DNA of 64,000 nucleotides from Viola odorata. Lineage: Eukaryota > Streptophyta > Magnoliopsida > Malpighiales > Violaceae. A program made the position numbers and the translations under genes. Numbering within the stretch: the first letter of the stretch is position 1; the number at the start of each line of letters is the position of its first letter. Shown in pieces: positions 55,276-64,000 of this stretch. The notes under the pieces were generated by a model that was not told where the DNA came from, made no database searches, and saw nothing but the letters and a program-made list of their open reading frames with translations. The stretch is from contig OY829539.1 in assembly GCA_963691705.1 (NCBI GenBank), positions 40,185,656 to 40,249,655 of the forward strand, in the 5' to 3' direction.

Positions 55276-56852
55276 TGATCGTCACTCAAATATACTAATA
55301 TTTTCCTGGTGCCTAGATGCACAAATTAATGTGTACAGGGCAAGACAGGGTCGAACCACAGAGATTGAAGGAATAAAATGTTAATAAAGATGTATGACAA
55401 GGTAATATGCAACAGATCAAACCCAAATGACACTAGGGGGGGGGGGTTATGTTGATTAATGAATTAATCAACGCAGAGTATGGGAGCTAACAAGACAAAA
55501 TTGTAAAGTAATTATCTAGGGCACGAAAGTAAGATATAATCCAGAGCAAGAAATATAAACAGATCGAGGGCCAGAAAAGTAATAAAGAAGATGTTAATCA
55601 GATAGGGAGAGATCTTAGCAAAGAGTGTTCATTCGGGTTGTTTTCTAGGTTGGCTAGTCATCGGCACAGAGATATTCTAGACTCAGGTACAAACCTGCTA
55701 TAGGGACCGCGTTTCCACGTCGCATCCCCTGCTTACCTTCTTAGATAAAAGTCACCCCCCGTTTCCACATATGAGGTGACCTTGACGTTTCGCCATCCTC
55801 CCAGGCACGGATGCGGGGAGGCCAAACTCAGAACGCCCATGAAGGGGAGGTAAGACAGATCTAGGGCGCGATAGCTCAGTTTGTCAGACTCGTATCACAT
55901 ACCCTAGATAACTATTTACCCCTAGACAGAGGTCTCTCGCGCTACCTCCGCTAGGTGTCTACTACTATTCTAGGGCTTCGCGTCAGGTATAACCCTAGAA
56001 ATGACACTACTCATGCAGAAATATTAACAGGTCATCAGACTTTAACATTTCTAAACAAGCATGGAATTAAAACGGTAAACAATCATGTGCCACAAGAGAA
56101 TATATTAAGCATGCATTAGACTTCTTAGCCGAACCCTACAACCCTTGAAACACCCTCCACTAAGAAGGGGGTATTTAGCTACTCATACTATAATATAAAC
56201 AGTAGATATTAATATTCATGCACAATAGAGAAAAAGAAGAGAGGGTTAGAAGAAACCAAAGGATGGATTAATTAATCAATGGAGGAAAGCGTGCTCCTTG
56301 ACAAAAGCTGTTCTTGATGACAAGAGGAGAAGATCCCCGGAAAATAAGAGCTGAAATTGATGTCTCAAAATATCCTAGGATAGTCGTCTCCTTACAAAAA
56401 CCCTAACACTATGCTTATATAGCCTAATACTAGCTAGGAGACAAAACAGCTAAGGGGAGAGAAAGGAGCAATGAGGATGTGACAGCACATGTCCTTGCAA
56501 AGGGAATATTCTAGGATTCCTGACACGCCTGATGCCTTCTAGAAGCGCATGGGATCCCGTGCGGATCTTTGAAGATGATTCTCTTTGGTTTCGTTCTAAG
56601 GAAGATGCAGAACTATCGAGGCCTTGAGACAGCGCACTAGTCTGGTTCGCGTCGAGGTCTTGACAACGTTCTGGTCTTCTAGGCCTTGAAACTGGAAATC
56701 CTCATAAATGCTCCAAAATTGCTTCTTTTCGATCTTTTCCCTCTTTTGACGCTAATCTGCAAATAAAATTGGAATAAGGGTCAAATAGCAAGTTCAAGCC
56801 CCTGAAAGGGCTAGAAAAGAGGGTAAAATCGAGACCATGAAACGTGCTATCA
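55276..56852 (-). repeat. 5' LTR of E2
   Basis: The inner boundary (tgatc at 55276) is fixed by the primer site. The outer end is proposed at ctatca (56852) because tgat and atca form the usual inverted ends and the length of 1.58 kb suits the family. It includes an 11-G run (55436-55446) and an alternating GGTCCC/CCATCCTCC region shared with the LTR relics at 23125-24907. No second LTR is available to test the outer edge. Confidence 0.7.
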
Positions 56853-57360
56853 CTTACAATGTCAATAAACCCAGAAATACAACTTCTATTGCTCTCGGCT
56901 AGAATGTACAATCATCTCTCACACCAGAAAAATTGCCAGTAAGGATAACCAATTTGTAATCCATTAATTAGGCATAAAACCTTTACATTCATACAACCCA
57001 ATGAACTGGTTGGATGTTATACTTACACATAAAACTTCCTGGAGCTTTACAAATCCATGGCATACACAATCCGAAGTGGATTACAACATTACAACCTCAA
57101 TCCATGGCATACACAATCCAAACTACGCAGAAAATCACACATTATGTATTCCAAAACCCATGGGAAACTGGCAAAATCCAAAATGGATTACAACATTACA
57201 ACCTAAATTCTAAAATACACAATCATAATGCCACATTCTGGCAATATCACACAAAAAGAAAAAAACCATAAATTCCATTTAGTAGAATCCTAGAGGAAGG
57301 AGCCGAAGGATCATCAAAGTGGTACATACCTGCTATTGGCAATTTATTGAGATCGAAATC
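56853..57360. other. Intergenic or 3' flank of the small minus-strand ORF
   Basis: No coding sequence. The stretch has internal direct repeats: tggattacaacattacaacct (two copies, about 57077 and 57184) and atccatggcatacacaatcc (two copies, about 57052 and 57101). Confidence 0.6.
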
Positions 57361-57648
57361 TCATTCTCCCTTATACTTTGTTGCCAGTAGGGTCTCCTCA
57401 TTAGAGTCGAAATCCAATGGCAATTTTACTGTTTTGATCGTTGTTGCACTTTCTTCCTTAACTCTGACATCGGATTCCACTTCTTCGTTTGAAACCATTC
57501 TCTCTTCCATTGTGTCGATTGTAACCATAGCCAAATCACCGGCCTCCTCATCGATTGTAATGGAATCCCTAATGAACATATTCATAGAATCATCAAATTT
57601 TACCAAACTGCCATATTGGGAATCATCCCAGAAGTCGATACTCTCCAT
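57361..57648 (-). CDS. Small acidic protein, 95 aa, possible gene or first exon
   Basis: The ORF starts MESIDFWDDSQYGSLVKFDD and is rich in Glu, Asp, Val and Thr (MVTIDTMEERMVSNEEVESD). The leader upstream on the minus strand holds ttagggtttgag, a telo-box-like motif common in plant leaders, and a CT-rich tract at about 57880-57915. A good donor (GCAG followed by GTATGT) lies 27 bases past the stop, so either the intron is in the 3' untranslated region or annotation is incomplete. No family is recognised. The LTR of E2 lies about 500 bp downstream, so the original gene may be cut. Confidence 0.4.
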   Translation of the reverse strand: MESIDFWDDSQYGSLVKFDDSMNMFIRDSITIDEEAGDLAMVTIDTMEERMVSNEEVESDVRVKEESATTIKTVKLPLDFDSNEETLLATKYKGE

Positions 57649-59178
57649 ATTTCAACAATTAAAATTCTCAAACCCTAATTTCGGAGAGATTTTCACATTT
57701 AGAAATAGAAGAAAATGGAGTAGGAGATGAAGAGATACGACTTGAGAAACAAAAATGTCATAATTAGTTTGAAACTTGAAAATTTTCATTTTCCCCTCCT
57801 TTTAATTTTCAATTTCTCACTGAAAATCGAACATCATTTTGCTGGATTAGTAAGGGTTAAACGAAGCTTTGCTTTGGCGAGAAGGAGAGGAGAGGAGAGA
57901 AGGAAAGGAGAGTGTCGTGCATGATTGTAGAAAGGGCAATGTGGTAATTTCACCCTTCAAAATGTCAGAAAAGTTGAGTAACAACATTTAATTTGGATAA
58001 TTTCTTCAAACTCATAATGACATTTTTTTGAGTCCGAAGGGAGTATAATTGTTGAAGAAAAAATTTAAAGAGGTAACAAATTAACCAATAAAAAAAGAAG
58101 AAGAAGAAATCCCAGATAACATGTTCAATTTCTCATCTTGAAAGAGCCAAGTATATCGCGAGATGGAGGGCACGAGTGGAAAGAGTATTGATGGTGTTGG
58201 AGGATGCGCCTACCTTAAATATTTGACTTGAAAGTCAGCATGATGGGCGACAGTGATTAGGGTGTCTACAGTGTTTGGCATTTCTTCGTGCCTACTGCCT
58301 ATTCGTAGTGTCGTTAACGACTGAAATTTTGCAAAGCTTTGATAATCAATTTGAATGGTGGATGAGAAGAAGGAGCAGATTCCCGTTTTCATCTCCTCCC
58401 AAACTCTAACCTCCATCCTCTCCCACGGCGCCTTGATCGCCCACTTTCACATCTCTAGTGACCGAATCCAGGATTTGTATTCAGGGGGTGCGGGGGTTCG
58501 AGGGCAGCGCCCTCAAAAATTTTTTTTTTTAGTATTTTAAAAGGAAGGCAAGCGAGCTGAACGAAAAATTGGAAAAATGCTTAAAAGTATTTTTATCCGT
58601 CACTAAATAACAAATATTTAGATAAAATTAAAAAAAAGATAAATAAGAAGACAATATAGAAAAAAATTAATTATTTATTAGAATTCATACAATATACGTA
58701 CTTTTTACAATTTTTGTTAATTATACGTACTTTTTACGGCAGCGTGGGTTTTTTCTTCACAATTCTAACAAAATACATTTTAATGTATATGTTATTTTAT
58801 GTTAAACTATCCTTAAAACATTTTTTTTACAGTAAAATACTATTATATATATATATTTAAACTTTACTATAACTACACTGTATTATTAAATATATTTCTT
58901 TATTTCTTTCTTTTTTTTACCATTACTTTTTCATTCAATTAAAAGCTAATTTCAATCTCAAACAAGGTGAAAATTTTAATGCTTAATGGATTGGAAGGAA
59001 CAATAGGTTCTCATCCTTGCTTAACAAATTAACAAATATTAAATGTCACATTTTTATCTCACCTCTTTTTCCTATTGATTGTTTACACCAAATTCCAAAC
59101 ACTCATTAGTAACATATTCCAAACTCCTTATTTACATTCTGAACCCAAAGCAAAATTGGGCTCAGCCTCTTTTTCCTT
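57649..59178. other. Intergenic DNA left of E4
   Basis: The first 270 bases are the promoter side of the small minus-strand ORF. At 58036-58047 ccgaagggagta resembles the end of a Stowaway-like MITE (reverse of tactccc-tccg). A G-rich piece at 58484-58516 includes the palindrome gagggcagcgccctc. From 58540 to 59040 the DNA is AT-rich and empty. Confidence 0.45.
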
Positions 59179-59735
59179 TGATAACAATCCGCCTATCGGC
59201 AAGGGCATTTTCGTCTTACATCCTGAGAAGAGGGTACAACTACTGTTCCTACCGCAAAGACAGCATCGAGGCTATCGCCTCCCTCTATGTGACTAACGCT
59301 GGGATGGTCGACATCAGCGGGGGGGTCTTACACTCAACACTGTTATAACAGACGACGCTATCCCATCCCAGTCCAAGACAAGCTTCTCGTTTGGGATGTA
59401 GGCATTACCTCACATAGGTAACACCTACCCCGATAGCTCACTCCACCAACGGGGAATTCTAACCCCCTCCAACGGGAGCGTTAGCCCCCTATGATCCAGA
59501 TCACTCAGAAACACTCCATTTTTATCTATAAATACTTCCCCCACAAAGGAGGAAGGTAAGTACGAATTACTGGCCCAAGCTCTGCCAAATTCACTACACA
59601 TACTGACTTAAGCATCGGAGTGTTTCCGCCGGAGACCCCCTACGGCGTATTGCAGGTACTGCGGACCATCGTGGGCACTGATCTGAGAGGACCAATTTCT
59701 CCATATATCCTTCAGCAGAAGACAAATTCTTATCA
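59179..59735 (+). repeat. 5' LTR of E4
   Basis: 557 bp from tgataacaat to cttatca. The ends match those of the E3 LTR read on the minus strand (tgataacaat), and the word gacttaagcatcggagtgt is shared. A TATA box (TATAAATA) lies at 59527-59534. The left boundary is inferred from the shared end; the right one is fixed by the primer site. Confidence 0.8.
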
Positions 59736-59738
59736 AAT

Positions 59739-59756
59739 TGGTGCTCTCGTTGAGAG
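59739..59756 (+). promoter_or_regulatory. Primer-binding site of E4
   Basis: TGGTGCTCTCGTTGAGAG follows the LTR end after three bases and differs from the E3 site by two changes. Confidence 0.7.
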
Positions 59757-59821
59757 TGTTGGTTCTATTAAGTGAGCATCCTTAATAACCAAGCTCCTTC
59801 CTCCCCGAAGCTAGAAGGCTT

Positions 59822-61506
59822 ATGGCCTCGGAGTCAGATCCCGCGCTGTCCCAATCCTCCAACATCCCCTACAACACCCGCCGATGACTTTTTGCTTTCG
59901 CTACCTCTGATATCTCTACCCCAGTGCAAGATGTCACTGCGGGAGAATCAGATCCTCCTTTGTTCCCAGGCAAAGTACGGAAGAAATTACCTTCCAGATT
60001 TGTTCCCCTTTTTCCCACATAGCGGGAACCAGTCATTCTACCCCCCAAGCAAGTAGATTCGCGATAGACGAAGCAAACAACCCTTTCGCAAGCTCAATAG
60101 CAGCTCTCCAAGCTCAATTGGATCAGTTGACAGAGATGGTTGCTGGATTTACTCCTCATGCCTCGAGACCTGGTGTGTCCTCCCAAGTAATTTTCACTCC
60201 GTCCATTGTCAACGAACGACCATTATCGCCCCGACAATCTAGGGGACTCCCGTCCTCCTTACCTTTCTCATCGCCCCCCATAAATGTCCTGCCGCTCACG
60301 CGTGGACCTATTGAACATTCTGGACAATACAGGGGGGAAATCCCTATCCCTGAGGTAGCCCGCCGACGTGATGAGTACAGAGAACACTGGGATGATCGGC
60401 GAGGGGAGATATTCCGAGAACAATCTCCTAGATACAGTGAGAGATCTAGCAGCAGAGGTCGACGAGCTCGAACTCCAAGAAGCCGCAGCTGATCTCCCAG
60501 GCGGCATCAAGAATATGACCCTCAGAATCCCAGATATGACGTTGAAATTCCACACCCGCATCAGCCTCGTGAGGTCTTTGATGTTAACGCAGGCCATCCG
60601 TTCAGTTACCGTGTCAGGCACCATAGGGTCCATCGGCATGTGAAACTCCCTGCAGAATCATATGATGGCACGAAAGATCCCATTTCTCACCTCAATAAGG
60701 TGAAAGACTTTGTGCAATTCCAAACCCGCAGTGATGCTGCATTATGCCAGATCTTCGTAATGACGCTGTCAGGAGTGGCACGTCTTTGGTTTGAGGGACT
60801 CCCGGCCGGGTCTATTGATAATTTTTCTCAACTGGAAGAAAAATTCAAAAGTCGGTTTAGCACGACTATTCCTATCAGGAAGTCAGCAGCTGCACTATTC
60901 GATATTCATCGAAAACCTCAGGAATCATTGAACGACTTTTTAGGTCGATTTGATCTTGAAATGTCCCTAACGCCAGGGGTCACTATTGATTTTGCGGTTG
61001 AGGCCCTGAAACGCAATTGTCGATACGGAAAATTGAGAGACACGTTAACGGTGGACCCGCCGTTAACCCTGGATGCGTTGAGGCTAAAAGCGCATAATTA
61101 TGCGAGGATGGAAGAGGAGGAAAATAGGGAATGGATCCGAAACATGCCAACGGACCCATACTTGGCCCCTAACGCCCCGCATAACAGCGCCCCTGACACG
61201 CGACCCACTGAGGATCATGGACAACGAAAAGAGCATACTGCCAAGGCCTCTAACCGGCAGAGAGGCAATTTCTCGAAAGGAAGACCCGGAGGGTCCCCCA
61301 CTCAGAAACAAGCAGATCCGCCAAAGGGATCTTATACTCCCAATGGCGGAAATCCTAGCGATAGTCCAACAGCAAAATCTGCCTATTTGATACCCAGCTC
61401 CTGTGAAGCCAGGAGTGATCATGGGGGGAAGGGAAAACGCGTATTGCAAGTTCCAAAAGGTTAAGGGACATTCGACAGATGTATGCAGAGAACTGAAATT
61501 GGCCAT
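59822..61506 (+). pseudogene. Gag of E4, frameshifted
   Basis: The ATG at 59822 opens MASESDPALSQSSNIPYNTR and meets a TGA at 59885-59887. Parts in other frames follow: LDQLTEMVAGFTPHASRPGV from 60118, an Arg/Ser-rich block near 60440, then the gag core from 60640 (KLPAESYDGTKDPISHLNK, VARLWFEGLPAGSIDNFSQL). Near 61360 the frame changes again before the knuckle-like CKFQKVKGHSTDVC. The order equals that of E3. Confidence 0.85.
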
Positions 61507-64000
61507 AGAGCGATTGGTCGAAGAGGGCTACCTTGGAGAATTTGCCACCAAGGCAAGAGAAGGGGCCAGGAACAACCCAACCGGAATGACAACTGACCAG
61601 AGGCAAACGCCTTCACACGCCATGGGGGCTAACGCAATTCCCCTTGGACAAAATAGAGAAGCTCTCGTTGTTCATAGCGATCAGATGCCTATGATTAATA
61701 TCATCGCCGGGGGAACACCCTACTTCGAGGAGGCCATGCCACAAACGGCCAATCCTGGAGAAAAGCGCAAGCGAGAGAACGCGCAGGTAAAAATTGAGGC
61801 GATCAGTGCCTTAGACAGAATGATATTGTCCTTCTCAGAAGAAGACGAAAAAGGCATTGTTTTCCCGCATGACGACGCATTGGTAGTAACACCCGTCATT
61901 GGAAGTCACGGGGTGAGAAGAACCCTTGTTGACAACGGGAGCGCAGTAAATCTATTTTCGTTGGAAGCATACAACTTGATGAAACGCCCTGACGGCGAGC
62001 TAGCGCCATGCATGAGGCCAATTGTTGGGATTGATGGGGTACCGATTCCGGTAGCCGGAATAACATCCTTGCCAGTGTACTTCCGAGAAGACACCACCAA
62101 GCGATCTGAAGAGCTATTATTCCTGGTCGTGGACCTAACGTTACCATATAACGCCATACTGGGCTACCGTTCCTCAATCGTTTCGGGGCAGCGATATCCC
62201 AAAAACACCTGCGGATGAAATACCCCTCGTGGGACGGCGTGGTCTCAATCAAAGGAGACCAGAAACTGGCAGCTGAGTGTTATTCACTTATGACTCAAAG
62301 GAGTTGTGACCGCTACGTTTGCGTGGCAGACGATCCTTTCGATGATAAAGAAGAAAAACACACTCAGCCGCTAGATCAGATGATGTCAATGCCTATCGGT
62401 GGGGACAGTGAAGCGAATCTCTTGGTCAGTGAGAAACTAAGCCCTGAAGAGAACGTGCAACTAACCCGGCTGTTAAGAAAATGCAAGGGAGAATTCGCAT
62501 GGAAACCAGCGGACATGCCCGGAATCTCGTGAGAAATTGCGGAACATCGACTAAACGTTAGCCCTGATGCCAAGCCTATTCAGCAGAAACGACGTGCTTT
62601 TTCATCAGGGAAATAAGCAGCTATCGAGAAAGAGTTACTAAAACTCATGGATGCGGGGTTCATCCGAGAAGTCCAATACCCAACCTGGCTAGCTAACCCG
62701 GTGTTAGTTCCAAAGCCTAACGGAGATTGGCGCATGTGCATCGATTTCACCGATCTAAATAATACTTGTCCCAAAGATTGCTATCCCCTTCCTCGAATTG
62801 ATCAGCTGGTCGACCAAACTGCTGGATACGCTTATTTAAGCTCCCTAGATGCCAACTCCGGGTATCACCAAATCCCTATGGCCATAGAAGACGAAGAAAA
62901 AACTGCCTTCATCACCCCTAGGGCTACATATTGCTACACCGCAATGCCGTTCGGGCTGAAGAATGCCGGGGCAACGTTCCAGCGCATGGCGAATAAGGTT
63001 TTCGAAAAGCAAATCGGGAAAAATATAGAGGCTTACGTGGACGATATCCTGATCAAAAGTCGAAGCTTCAAAGACCACCTTGCTGACTTGGAAGAAGTTT
63101 TCAATGTGATGAAAAAGTACAGAATGAAGCTAAATCCACGAAAGTGTATGTTCGCATTCCAAACGGGTAAATTCTTGGGCTACGTGGTCAGTCGGAAGGG
63201 TATCCAACCCAACCCTTCAAAGATAAAGGCCATTCAGGACATGATATCCCCTCAGACTATCAAAGAAATACAGAAGCTCACCGGCCGCATCATCGCGTTA
63301 GGACGATTCATATCTAAGCAAGGCGAGAGATGCCTGCCTTTTTTCAAGGTCATTCGAAACAAGGCCCCATTCGGGTGGACAGAGGAATGTGAAAATGCGT
63401 TTGCAGGGCTGAAATCTTACTTGTCATCCGATCTAGTGCTAACGAGGCCTGAGTCCGGCGATGAACTATATCTATACTTGGGAGTAGCTGACGAGGTAGT
63501 CAACGCCGTCCTTGTGCGAAGTGAAGGGCATGTACACCGCCCTGTATTTTTTGTGAGTCACATATTGAAAGATGCTGAGCTGCAATATGCTCGCATCGAG
63601 AAAATAGCGCCTGCCCTAATACAGGCAACGCGAAAGATGGACCGATACTTCCAAGCCCACCCTGTCACTGTGCTCACTGATCAGCCGCTGAGAAAAATCT
63701 TTAGAAAGCCTGAGTCTTCAGGGAGGATGTTGATCTGGGCAATCGAGCTCGAACAATACGGGCTGCAGTACAAAGCCAGACCGACAATTAAAGCCCAAGC
63801 GTTAGCAGACTTCATAGCGGAATGCACATTCACCAAAGATGCGTCGGCAGACCTGTCAGAGGAAGAACCAAAAAATTCATGCCTACCGTTCCCGGAAACG
63901 TTAGCGGACTCATGGGTTATTCATGTGGACGGAGCAAAAAATCAAGAGCTAGCAGGTGCAGGTATTTTCCTTGTGGCACCAGACGGCATGGAAATACGAT
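61507..64000 (+). pseudogene. Protease, reverse transcriptase and start of RNase H of E4
   Basis: The protease site LVDNGSAVNLFS is at about 61926-61960 (DNGS codons 61931-61942). A frameshift near 62165 separates it from KYPSWDGVVSIKGDQKLAAE. Stops occur at 62530-62532 (TGA where E3 has CGA, Arg) and 62614-62616 (TAA). From there reverse transcriptase is open: PKPNGDWRMCIDFTDLNNTC, MPFGLKNAGATFQRM, YVDD at 63034-63045 and GKFLGYVVSRKGIQPNPSK. The linked RNase H follows (RYFQAHPVTVLTDQPLRKI), and the second RNase H begins at VIHVDGAKNQELAGAG, cut by the window end. No frameshift is seen after 62617. Confidence 0.88.

Larger units (their letters stand above)
34124..56852 (-). mobile_element. 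Athila-type element E2, split by E3 and lacking its 3' end
   Basis: E2 reads right to left: 5' LTR (56852-55276), primer site, gag (55216-53924), protease (53845-53081), reverse transcriptase (53075-51646), then after E3 the rest of polymerase/RNase H (35564-34696) and integrase (34614 to about 34124). The integrase stops in the middle of its core, so the C-terminal integrase, env-like ORF and 3' LTR are missing. The reading frame on both sides of E3 matches at the 5-bp duplication. Confidence 0.88.
59179..64000 (+). mobile_element. Tat-lineage element E4, 5' part, continues past the window
   Basis: 5' LTR (59179-59735), primer site, gag-protease-reverse transcriptase and the start of RNase H are present; the window ends within pol. 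Gag-pol is closely related to E3 (long near-identical blocks) but the LTR is only partly similar, so the two are sister families. Several stops and frameshifts make this copy nonfunctional. Confidence 0.9.

Noticed and set aside
58036..58060. Stowaway MITE
   Set aside because: Only one end-like word was found, with no inverted partner or TA duplication that could be shown.
58355..58540. 61-codon plus-strand ORF starting MVDEKKEQIPVFISSQTL
   Set aside because: The first 35 codons look protein-like, but there is no splice site, partner exon or recognised family. I could not support it as a gene.
1..64000. CRISPR arrays, phage or bacterial systems
   Set aside because: No regularly spaced repeats with unique spacers were seen, and all gene structures are plant nuclear or plant retroelement.

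Overview
The window is nuclear DNA from a flowering plant, most likely a eudicot. It has intron-containing genes with GT-AG splice sites and short CT-rich leaders, several Ty3/gypsy retrotransposon lineages known only from plants, a plant CACTA transposon relic and a fragment of plastid DNA. No species can be named from the sequence. There is no CRISPR array, bacterial operon, rRNA gene or intact tRNA gene.

Layout. (1) About 1-6567 is a decayed Athila-type gypsy element (called E0) on the minus strand. It abuts a plus-strand Athila protease scrap (6570-6830), a nuclear insert of plastid DNA (about 7279-7462, group II intron domain V plus part of trnR-UCU) and a decayed gag of another gypsy family (7629-9150). 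(2) About 9600-16060 is the genic island. It holds two convergent genes: a lysine-rich plant protein of unknown function (coding 10708-11684, plus) and a four-exon PPPDE/DeSI-like protease (coding 13321-16030, minus). Both structures were resolved by hand, with every splice junction in frame. (3) About 16060-22270 is AT-rich intergenic DNA with an inverted-repeat element, a CIPK kinase fragment, a hAT-like piece and local duplications. (4) About 22270-24907 holds decayed LTR fragments in tandem, one with a 31-bp G run. (5) 24985 to about 28605 is a CACTA relic with one terminus, subterminal repeats and the C-terminus of its transposase. (6) 28606 to about 34123 is a plus-strand Athila-type element (E1) that passes from gag-protease straight into the env-like ORF. 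It is fused tail to tail with a minus-strand Athila-type element (E2; about 34124-35569 plus 51646-56852). (7) E2 is split by a young, complete 16.1-kb Tat-lineage element (E3, 35570-51640, minus) with near-identical LTRs and a perfect 5-bp target duplication. (8) 56853-59178 is intergenic with one small possible gene. (9) 59179-64000 is the 5' part of a second Tat-lineage element (E4, plus) that runs off the window.

The most interesting system is inside E3. Between the end of pol and the 3' LTR it carries about 9 kb with four ORFs on the strand opposite gag-pol. Each has its own TATA-like sequence; the first two have candidate polyadenylation signals. Two are short, unrecognised proteins (125 and 152 aa). 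The other two are tandem paralogs of about 725 aa with introns that splice exactly in frame; they resemble the putative gypsy-type transposon (transposase_28-like) extra ORFs known from Tat elements. A retrotransposon carrying a four-gene antisense cassette could both make accessory proteins and generate sense/antisense RNA pairs.
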